Shown here piece by piece: positions 55,483-64,000 of a stretch of 64,000 nucleotides of DNA; position 1 is the stretch's first letter; the number at the start of each line of letters is the position of its first letter. A program made the translations under genes and the position numbers. A model generated the notes under the pieces. It was not told the DNA's origin. It did no database searches and was given only the letters and a program-made list of their open reading frames with translations. Source of the stretch: Epichloe hybrida (Eukaryota > Ascomycota > Sordariomycetes > Hypocreales > Clavicipitaceae); the NCBI GenBank assembly GCA_019022495.1, contig JAFEKR010000002.1:3782001-3846000 (forward strand), written 5' to 3'.

Positions 55483-55946
55483 ATGTCTGGTCCTAATCCC
55501 GAGTTGAGGAGGCAAGTCGTTGCCATTTACAAGGGTGAGGAGCTGAGCAAAGTCTGGTTCCATTCACCATGCTCCAAGCAAAGCCTCGGTTACAGTCCTC
55601 CTTCATGGCCTGCATGGCCGCAGTCTGGTGACGACATGGCATGATGCTACCAGCCCCCCCCCCCCCCCACGACTCAGTCCAACGGCCGCAGCATGGAATC
55701 TCTAACGCCCAAGTCCTAGAACTACTTTACCTGGGACGAGAATATCCTCTGGGATACAAATACTTCCAGCCGCGCCTTCACCGAGCATTCATGTCCCGTG
55801 CTGCGGAACGAGACGAGGCCAAGATACGTGCCGGCATTTCTCAGGCAGAATTTGTGAAGAAAGGTTCGTGCAGTGGTTTGTGCTCCGAATTCTCGCCACA
55901 GTTTAACTGACAATCTCACCTTCCGCCAGAGGTTGAAGCACTGTAA
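55483..55946 (+). CDS. LYR-motif mitochondrial protein (ETFRF1/LYRM5-like)
   Basis: Three exons: 55483-55534, 55720-55863 and 55930-55946 (introns 185 and 66 nt), total 70 residues; too small and too split to be seen as one ORF. The sequence reads [20 protein letters not shown], then [20 protein letters not shown] and ends FVKKEVEAL. The (L/Y)YLGREYP motif with the surrounding Arg/Lys helix pattern is the LYR domain of the LYRM5/ETFRF1 subgroup, which in animals removes FAD from the electron transfer flavoprotein. These proteins bind the acyl carrier protein in the matrix. The fungal role is less well known. The first intron contains a run of about 15 C. Confidence 0.88.
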
Positions 55947-56466
55947 GATATGCATTTGGATCCCTGAAGCATAGAATACGTCTTTCGATTTATACTGCAG
56001 TCCTTCCCATGTTTTCGCATCAAAAGTCACTTGGCAACATCATAGTTTCCATTTCTTCTTAAATCGTTCAATGATTCAATCGTAGCTGACTGATACTGAC
56101 TGATGTAGGTATTATCTCAAGCGGTATCGTACCCTTAGAAAGCGTTATGACCCAGACGCATGAATAATAATAAACCATGTTACCTATAAATCCAATCATA
56201 TCAATGCATCTGTATGGGACTCCTCCGGCACTCTGTAATCGTTTGTGTCAAAGGATAATGAACAAGAACTCCAAGTGCTTCGCAACCTCACATGCACAGG
56301 GCCACCGCCTCGGGAGGATCCTACCGTGATTAGTTTTTCGTCTTCTCGTTCGTCCTGCTGGTGCTCGCAGCTTAGAGGAATCTCCAGCAACATGTCGTTG
56401 ATGATCAGTCGCCGGCGGATCAAGATACGAGCTGACTCAAATTGCGCGCATGCAACATTCTTCATC
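55947..56466. other. convergent intergenic region
   Basis: 3' space between the LYR gene and the methyltransferase gene. No coding support. Confidence 0.45.
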
Positions 56467-58292
56467 TTACACTCTGTTGTTCTTCCGCTTCCTTGCCCAG
56501 AAGGCGCCGACCTCGAGACACTCTCCCCAGCTCGCGCCATTTTCGCTCATCAAATCGCCCATCATTTTGCCCAGCCACACGTCCCACTCATCCTGGCTTT
56601 TCCCACCCGCTTCTCTCAAGATCGGCTCAAGTGCCTGCACTTGTTGGACAACCGTCAACAGAGCCGTTTTTCGAAGAGCGATTTGTCCCGCGGCCAGCGT
56701 TCTCTCGCTCTTCTGTTCCTTGCCCTGTGCTTCTCCCGTCTGCGTCCCATCGCGGGTGAGAATACCGCCAACACCTTCACGCTCCCAACGCACTTCGCTG
56801 AGCGGAATGGCTAACCTTCTTGATCTGACTTCTGTCAGGGTTTCCGATTCTTGCAAGAGTACGGGTCCAATATAGGCACAGGGCACTGCACTCAGATCCC
56901 GAATTTCGAAGGCCCGCGTCAACCAGGTGTTGTACTCGACCAAAAATGGGTTGAGAGGAGCCGACATTGGAGTGTTGGGCGACATGACATATGCGCCGAG
57001 GCTTGAGGCGGCCTCTTGCTCGTCTGCTTCATCGGCAGTCGACGCAGACCCGGGCACATGTGGTCTCAGCATACGAATGAGGTGGTCAGATTCCCATATT
57101 TCAACTGTACCGCCGGGTCGAAGCAGTCGTAAATATTCGTCGATGAAGTCCTGATTTTGCCCATGGGTTACCGCGAGACTCATGTCCTTGACCATGATCA
57201 GGTCAAACTCTTCACTGGAAAACGGCCAAGGCATCTGACGGATGTCATGATTCACGAATTCCCAATTCATCTCGCGGTCGGGCTGCGTCGCATCTGCCGC
57301 CAAATTGGCACTGCCTGGAGAAACAGGGGCAATGTCGATTCCGGTAAACGATATTTTGTCGTCTTTGAAAAGCCCTTTGAAATACCGGTGACACATCATG
57401 CTCCAGAACCCCGAACCGCAGCCAATTTCGAGCACACGCCGCGGGGGCTTCTTTGACAAGGACGGAGAGCACACCGGAGCCCCAAACATTTGAATTAACA
57501 GCAACGTTCGCAACGACTGGCGGTGTAGTTCGGTCAGGTCCGATGGCAGAGGGTAGGGCAGTGCCGGATCGTTAAGGTAGGTACGCCCATTTCGCTGAAT
57601 GAAGGGCCGCGACAGTAATGAGTTGTCTCCTAGTCCCTGCGCGTCCGAGGTCATGTTGGTTCGAGCGGAGTGGATTGTCGTGCCACTCGCGGAGGAAACC
57701 GACTCAGCACTGAGTGTGGGGGCATTCATCTATGGGTGATTGTTAGGAGAGTAAGCATTAGGGGGCCGAGACGAGTTAACGGGCGAGAAGGAGCTGGTTG
57801 ATTAGAGGCATCATTGCTCACATTGACGCCATGAAGCCCAATGGCTACGTGCCTAGACTGGCGAAGAAGGCGATGGAGGGAGTTGGGCCCGTTGGTCGCA
57901 ACAGAAGGAGAGGCTGGAGAAGAGATCCAGGCAGGCGGGGGGTGAAACTGCGCGTGGACAGGAGAAGCAACGGCTGCTGACTTGTGGTGCCCCGCGGCGG
58001 GGCGGTCCGTCTGCAGGAACGACTCGTGAACTGAGCGACTGGCGTGGCTCCCGCTGGAGGTGCGCGAGTGGCCGAGGAGGGGACGGCGCGAGCTAGAATC
58101 GGGGCTGTTCGTTGGCGGTGATGTCGAACCCGAGCTGGACCGGCGAGAGGGTTGATGCAGGGCTGGCTGCTGTTGTTGTTGTTGTCGTCGTCGTTGTCGT
58201 TGGGCCGGTCGGTGAGGGCGGTGTTGCTTGGGCAAGGGCACAGGCGCTATGCCTGCATTGGGCAATGCAATTGCATTGATGAAACCCATCAT
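56467..58292 (-). CDS. UMTA/LaeA-type SAM-dependent methyltransferase with long N-terminal extension
   Basis: Exons 58292-57822 and 57729-56467 (intron 92 nt, donor GTGAGC, acceptor CATAG) give 577 residues. The catalytic part shows RPFIQRNGRTYLNDPALPYP and LPSDLTELHRQSL, then motif I RRVLEIGCGSGFW, an acidic ITFTGIDIA-like strand (SFTGIDIAP), VNHDIRQMPWPF and YLRLLRPGGTVEIWE, the usual class-I order. This resembles the UMTA/LaeA group of fungal methyltransferases but it is not LaeA itself, whose opening motifs differ; its substrate is unknown. The first exon adds 157 residues that are Gln/Arg/Ser-rich (RRRQQQQQQPAL, SSSGSTSPP), typical of nuclear or disordered regions. If this exon is not used, ATG 57729 would give a 420-residue enzyme; the clean intron favours the longer form. 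Confidence 0.8.
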
Positions 58293-58691
58293 GCCCTTCG
58301 ATCCAGCCAGCCTGGCTGAGCAGACCGAGGTTTGCGCAGACCAGCTGGACGGCCGAGCGTTTCGCTACGGGGGGTCGGTCCACTGCTTCCCGTCACCCCC
58401 TGCCAGAACTGAACCCTACCTCGGCAAGTAGAAGTTGAGAGGCAATGGATAGTATTGGCAGTGTAGAGGCCATACATAGACCAGACGCGCCTTGTCACCT
58501 TTCGACGAGATTCAAGTCCCCTTCCAACGGAACACAACACAGCACCTGGACTTCCAGCAGCCTGATAGGCGCCCTGAAATTCGGAAACGAGGCCTTGAAT
58601 GGCGGTTTGAACAGATTTGATGCCACCCTGCGCGTCCTTGGCCGATGGTGTCGCCCAGGGCTGCGGCGCGGCCAATCGATTGTCGGTGATG

Positions 58692-58790
58692 GTTGTTTGG
58701 TAGTTGTTTGGTAGTTGTTTGGTAGTTGTTTGGTAGTTGTTTGGTAGTTGTTTGGTAGTTGTTTGGTAGTTGTTTGGTAGTTGTTTGGTC
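58692..58790. repeat. 11-bp tandem repeat, about nine copies
   Basis: Near-perfect copies of GTTGTTTGGTA, the last one incomplete. They lie about 400 bp upstream of the methyltransferase start and create a long spurious minus-strand ORF. Confidence 0.93.
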
Positions 58791-60908
58791 TGCAGCCCTA
58801 TGGCAGAAGTCCTTTCAAGAAACTGATATTGATGACGGCTGTGACCCGAAGTTGCTATGTTTATCAGCGGAAGGCTGGTCGGAATGTCGATGCCACGCAC
58901 ATCTTGGTAGGCTACTTCGAGCGGTGCCGCGATGTCTGTATCGAGTTGGCCGTTAGTTTATCTTATACGCGCAACGACTGCCTCGATCATCAATTCCACC
59001 TGAGGCAGATATTTCGTTGCCACGTCAAGATGCTGTCCCCTCTGTGTAACGATATTGGCGCTTGTTATGTGTCTGGTGTATTGGCACGGCGGCTGTGTGA
59101 CCGGATTGAGAGCCCGAGAGCCCTCCTGCTGAGGCAGCCCGGAGGCTTCAGTCAGATGTCTGGAAGGACCACGCTGACGTTGTCGTGAAAACGTGATGTG
59201 TAAAGTCGTGATGGCGACTAGCGAGGCGTTAATGCGCATGCACCATGTGAGGGGCTACTTCTCCGTGCTCTCACGTTCTGCCCCGGGATTCTGTAATACA
59301 GTCCGCCTTGCGGTCGGTTTCCAGGAAGAGATGAATGTTATAATGGTCAATCGCTGTGGTGTTGGTGTTACGGATTACAGCAAGACCATTTGTTCAGAAG
59401 CACTGGGGCCGGGTGCAGTTAGCACTAGACATTTTGGCTCCAATGTTTGACGTTTGGTCTGTAGACTGTCACAACGCAAACAAAAAGCCGACCTGACACA
59501 AGCCGCTCGCAACAACAGTATTGAAGGAACAAGAGGAACAGCCGAGGCGGAAACTGACGCCGGCGGCGCAATCCCCAAGAAAGAAGAGAAGAGAAAAACA
59601 CAACAAGGGTGCATACAAGTGGACAATACAATCGTCAAGCAAAACGTAACAAATGGGCCTGATGGTGCGAAGAAGAAGACCGTTCCGTTTCTTCCGAGCC
59701 TTGACTTGTGGACCATCCATCCTTCCAGGCTTTATCCTTCCTTCTTGGCTGTCTTACCTTACTTCACACGCGAAACTAATGAACACACTCTTGACCGACG
59801 AGCGTACGCACAACCCGCTGTTTGGAAGAGGTGAACGGTCAACTATCTCTCGCGCGCACAATCAATGAAGTAATAACTAACAACTCCCGACAACGGGGAT
59901 ACGTTGATTGCACTTGGCGGCAGGCCTATGTTATCTCTTTGGAAGCGACGAGGGCACGAGGCCTCGCAAAGTCAATCGACCCCACAATTACCCTTAAATA
60001 CTACCGTAAGTGACATTTTAGAGCCTGGGTGCCTGGGAAGTTGGGAACTAATGTAGTACTAAGTACGGACGTAGAAGGTACTAATAGCTCCATGTATTAT
60101 GGGCGCGTCTCGATGTAGCCTTGATTACTGGATGTTGCTTGTTCATTATCCCCTGAAGTGACCACCCGTGTGCCAAAGAGATCATCATCCACGCTTGGCC
60201 ATCGAACCGACTCCGCAACGGCCGAGTAGCAGCAAACGCAACAATCGGCCTAATTATTATTATTTTTCAAAGAAGAAGAGCATCACTTCACGTGTCGGAG
60301 TTTCCGAGATCTGCGCTGCTGCCCAACAAATCTCACGCTTCCATCGCCTTTTCTTTTAAAAGGATTTTTTTGCTTCATGAACTCACGATGGACCATTGTC
60401 TTGGCCTCGGTCTAATCGGTTACGCGTGTCGATGAGCTGCGCGACAACTGAACAAACCTGAGATGCGTCATCCCAAGCCAAGTTCTGACAACAGTATGTT
60501 GAGTTCTATATTAGCTGATGCAGAAACTTGGTTCGAGGGCTCTAAGAGTTGCTATCATACTCGGTCTCGAGCCTACATAGTGTTAGCGTGATATACATAG
60601 CAGTGACAGTATATGACGTGATGTTTGAACATTTCTTCCCCCTTTCGATTTAGCCATTTTATATTTCTTCCGTGGTCGGAGGTTTGTTCATTCGGCTTTC
60701 CGTATCTGGACTTCAGCAAGCAGGGATCATCCGCACGCGCAGATGGTTGGAGCCTGCTCTTAGTTTGCATGCAGAGCAGTCGAAAAATTGTGCAGTTCCA
60801 ACATCACAGTAACAGTCTTCTCACATGAACGGCATTCAACAATGTTCATCAAAGTGCTTAGGAAAGCCATTAAAGTCGGAGAATAGATGAAGGCACCGAG
60901 AAAGGTAA

Positions 60909-60918
60909 GTCACGTGAC
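60909..60918. promoter_or_regulatory. CACGTG palindrome upstream of ccr4
   Basis: Perfect 10-bp palindrome GTCACGTGAC, followed 45 bp later by GCACGTGACC. Such E-boxes bind bHLH factors; use here is not shown. Confidence 0.35.
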
Positions 60919-61775
60919 GTGAATAGCTCGAAACGCACGGTCGTTGTGGATCTTTTCTGCACGTGACCGAGCTATTGCTTTGACGCAGATTGTCGAAGTG
61001 CTATCCATCATCGAGCAGGTAGAAGACTCTGGGTCTGCACTTCGATATCGGTCTCTATTATTCTGCCAGAGTATTTGTTGGTTTTCTTTCAGTGATTAAA
61101 GCCCGGCCCCGCGCCGCTATCGTTATTGTATGTGCTCTCTTGTGTCGCGCTTTAGGAATTGACTAGACGGGAAGATCCCACATCAGCAAACCCTGGTTTC
61201 GTGTCATCACCCAAAGGGCAAATCGAGCTAACTCCTATTCTCCCTTCGGAACAGCATAGTCCCCAACCTCATCTCAACCATTTTTCTCGATCTATTGTCC
61301 TCAGCATCATTCCACAGCTCACCATCGTCGATTCTTGATCTTTTGGATCTTGCCGACCGCATCGCGACTCCACCAACCTCCTCATACTCCACCCTCCGAT
61401 GTGGCATTGAGAATTGGTGCGCGATCTCCAACACCACAGTCTCGGGCTCTTGTCAAGGCATATGCTAGAGACTTTGATCATTCGAGCCCATGCGCCAACG
61501 CCGCGAGCTTCATATCCCACCGCCTCTTTCGATTCAATACTTGAATGACCACCGAAGTCGTCAATTTTTTGGCAACGTTTCGACAGCTCTATCGCCACAC
61601 GACCAAAGCGCCCCAGACGAGGACAAATGCTAGTCCGAGCGAGCTTTGGTGAATCTGAATATCTATTTTTCTTCTAACGACTGCTGGAATTGCAAAGAAA
61701 ATCGATTCTTGCTGCCGAGCCCTGCGCCGGCGAGCTCCCTCACTTCGCCGTTAGCTCGTGAATATTATCAACGGC

Positions 61776-63962
61776 ATGTACTCCCAAAACCACCAGCAAG
61801 GGCACAATGCTCGGCTGAATGAGGCGGGTCGTGGGATGCCCAACATGCTGTACAACTTTCAGCAGCATGCTCAACATCAACACCCGTCCCAGTCCCAGCA
61901 CCATCAAAGCCTGCAGCACGACCATGGCATGCCCTCAGCGAATGGTCTTGGCCATCATACGTCCTTTGGGTCCAACGCGCTCTCCAACTCGGTCGCATTC
62001 AACTCTGGTGCCTTATCCAACGGCCACGCGGCCAATTCTCGAGCTGGCCAAGTCCCTCAGAATGAGATGTGGCAGGAGCAGCTGCGTATGCATAAGGAAG
62101 CAGAACGAGCTCACTCCGCCATGACTGATCAACAGCAACCCCATTACTACGCAAGACTTAAAGCGTCCGAAAATAGAGGCATTGGCGGTCCTCCTCCCAG
62201 TAGCGGTAGAACTCAGGCAGACGGCGAAAACGACCTGGAGGATAGGAGACGGCCTTATCTGCTAGAGAAGGAGACAACTCGACAAGACTGGCACAACATG
62301 GATATGTCAGGACAGGGGCTGAGGAATTTGGCTCTCGAGCTTTTCCAGTACAGGTTCCTGAACGAGCTGTATATCGCCTCGAACAAGCTCACGAGATTGC
62401 CAAAGGAAATTGGCGAGTTGCGGCAGCTCCGCCACCTTGACGCTTCCTACAACCAGATCTCGGAGCTACCAGCCGAGCTTGGCATGTGTACGTACCTCAA
62501 ACATCTTTTACTCTTCAACAACGACATCCGCGATTTGCCTTTTGAGCTGGGATCTCTGCACTTATTGAAAATGCTGGGAATTGAAGGGAACCCTCTGGAC
62601 CCTTCCTGGAAGCAAGAACTCATGGAGAAGGGGACCAAAAGCGTTGTCACCGCTTTGAAAGAAGGAGCTCCCAGTAAGGAAATTGACCCTTCCCCGCCGA
62701 GGCAAATACTAAGCCAGATATCATTTTGCTGACGAAATCTGATTCATCTAGTTCCTGAACCACCCACGCCACGAAAAGAGATAATCATTCAAGAGGATGT
62801 GTCGCCGAGCCTGGAGCGAATCAAAGTATTCTCTTGGAATATCTTGTGCGACAAATACGCCACCCCACAAACATATGGATATACCCCCACCAACGCCTTG
62901 GATTGGCAATACCGCAAGGGTTGTATTTTGGAGGAGTTGCGGCTTCGCGATGCTGATTTCTTGAGCTTACAGGAAGTCGCAACAGATGCTTTCAAAGATG
63001 ATCTAAGCCCGGACCTGGCGCAGATGGACTACAAAGGTGTTCACTGGCCCAAGTCGCGCGCCAGGACTATGTCGGAGAAGGACGCACAGACGGTGGACGG
63101 ATGTGCGGTATTCTATAAACAGAGCAAGTTCGTTCTATTGGATAAGCAGCTTATTGAGTTTGCCACGATCGCCATCAACCGACCCGACATGAAGAACCAG
63201 CACGATGTCTTCAACCGAGTTATGCCGAAGGACAACATCGCAGTCATATGCTTCTTCGAGTCCCGGCTCACAGGTGCCCGCCTAATACTAGTCAACGTTC
63301 ACTTGACTTGGGACTCAGTCCTCGCCGATGTCAAGGTCATTCAAACGGGTATTCTCATGGAGCACGTTACAAAATTGGCCGAGAAGTACGCCAGATGGCC
63401 GGCGGTCAAAGATAAGAAGCTAATCACGGTACCACTGGCGGACGGCGCCGAAGCACCGAAGTCACAGGCTGAACTTGCCCCTAGCCAGGAATACCGCTCA
63501 AACACCGACATCCCGCTCATTGTGGCTGGTGATTTCAACTCAACAGAAGGGTCGTCAGTGTACGAGCTCATGTCTATGGGCCGAGTTCCTCCTGATCACT
63601 CTGAATTAGGCGACTATCAATATGGTAGTTTCACAAGAGACGGCATCGAGCACCCATTCAGCCTGAGAGATGCCTATGCGCACATCAAGAAGACGGCCGA
63701 CGAGATGCCGTTCACAAACTACACTCCAGGTTTCGCAGATGTCATCGACTACATCTGGTACACGACCAATACACTGGAAGTAGTAGACTTGTTGGGACCA
63801 CCCGATGCAGGATATCTGAAGAGATTGCCTGCTTTCCCCCATTGGCATTTCCCAGCAGATCACATCCAAATCATGACCGAGTTCGTGATCAAAGCCAGGA
63901 AAGAGAAAAAGCAAAATCAAGACAGGGAACAGCAAGCGGATTCGGTCGGTGCGTCAGGCTAA
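61776..63962 (+). CDS. CCR4: CCR4 deadenylase (CCR4-NOT complex)
   Basis: Exons 61776-62673 and 62752-63962 (78-nt intron, donor GTAAGG, acceptor TCTAG) give 702 residues. The N-terminus is Gln/His/Asn-rich (QHAQHQHPSQSQHHQSLQ). Four leucine-rich repeats follow (about 185-285: LRNLALELFQYRFLNELYIA, LTRLPKEIGEL, LRHLDASYNQISELPAELG, LLLFNNDIRDLPFELGSL), which bind Caf1/Pop2. The exonuclease-endonuclease-phosphatase domain follows, with VFSWNILCDKYATP, DFLSLQEVA (catalytic Glu), LVNVHLTWDSV, VAGDFNSTEGSS, DYIWY and FPADHIQI. The enzyme shortens poly(A) tails in the cytoplasm. An in-frame GTG at 61758 after a stop-containing stretch is not used; a typical fungal CCR4 has a further upstream segment, so the true N-terminus may lie in an unseen exon before the TTAG at about 61750. 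Confidence 0.93.
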
Positions 63963-64000
63963 GGGCGCTGATAGCTGGGCGAGCTGCGACACCTGGATTT

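Larger units (their letters stand above)
58293..61775. other. long intergenic region, methyltransferase promoter and ccr4 upstream
   Basis: 3.5 kb without a supported gene. CACGTG boxes occur at 60911-60916 (inside the palindrome GTCACGTGAC, 60909-60918) and at 60961-60966. A short ATG frame at 60886 runs straight into a strong GTAAGT donor (60904 onwards), as in a leader exon, and an acceptor-like TTTGACGCAG follows at 60990. Part of the ccr4 leader or a missing N-terminal exon may lie here. Confidence 0.45.

Noticed and set aside
58289..58900. 203-residue minus-strand ORF with KQLPNNYQTT repeats
   Set aside because: It is produced by the 11-bp tandem repeat; 11 bp is not a multiple of three and only runs open because all three frames lack stops.
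1..64000. tRNA, rRNA or CRISPR loci
   Set aside because: No stretch with box A/box B pairing into a cloverleaf was found by eye, and tandem repeats seen are contiguous rather than spacer-separated. A tRNAscan-SE run would be decisive.

Overview
The window is nuclear DNA of a filamentous ascomycete, most likely a sordariomycete and probably Hypocreales. Single genes carry their own promoters on both strands. Introns are short (mostly 60-130 nt) with GTA/GTG donors and CTAAC/CTGAC-like branch points. The gene set is typical of Pezizomycotina: a PTH11-like receptor, AcrB, a COG2907-like FAD oxidoreductase, ClpP, a UMTA/LaeA-type methyltransferase, GH64 and GH28 secreted hydrolases, and an SRPK-like kinase. 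The species assignment is inference; the eukaryotic fungal nature is directly visible.

Layout: 0.4-16 kb holds a PTH11/rhodopsin-domain membrane protein (+), a secreted pepsin-type aspartyl protease with a long Asn/Gly repeat (-), a CLC chloride channel (+), cyclin H/Ccl1 of TFIIH (-), a BAR-domain protein (-) and a GH64 beta-1,3-glucanase (-). 18-27 kb holds a divergent methyltransferase / FAD-oxidoreductase pair, a divergent ClpP / unknown mitochondrial protein pair, and an ARMT1/DUF89 phosphatase. 27-38 kb holds a Ser/Thr-rich secreted protein, a frame-broken ORF, a manganese superoxide dismutase, a small unknown gene, a zinc-finger/APH-like kinase, a 147-bp hairpin element, an SRPK-like kinase, a decayed 2OG-Fe(II) oxygenase and a MUG113/T5orf172 protein.

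38-41 kb is a gene-poor, repeat-bearing interval. It has truncated gene relics (calcineurin-like phosphoesterase, 2EXR motif), two further hairpin elements and a previously unlisted small secreted eight-cysteine protein. 41-64 kb returns to ordinary genes: an MFS sugar transporter, an exo-type GH28 pectinase, an FHIP/RAI16-like protein, AcrB, an ETFRF1/LYRM5-like LYR protein, a UMTA-type methyltransferase and the CCR4 deadenylase, which ends just inside the window.

How the genes relate: no classic secondary-metabolite cluster is present. Functional themes are extracellular polymer breakdown (GH64, GH28, aspartyl protease, sugar transporter next to GH28), mitochondrial maintenance (ClpP, its divergent partner, LYR protein) and housekeeping transcription, mRNA turnover and membrane trafficking. 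The strongest leads for something undescribed are the small cysteine-rich secreted protein at 39.3-39.6 kb, the divergent methyltransferase/FAD pair, the ClpP partner protein, the hairpin elements and the repeat-expanded protease. All exon joins were made by eye from GT-AG sites and checked only for reading-frame consistency.
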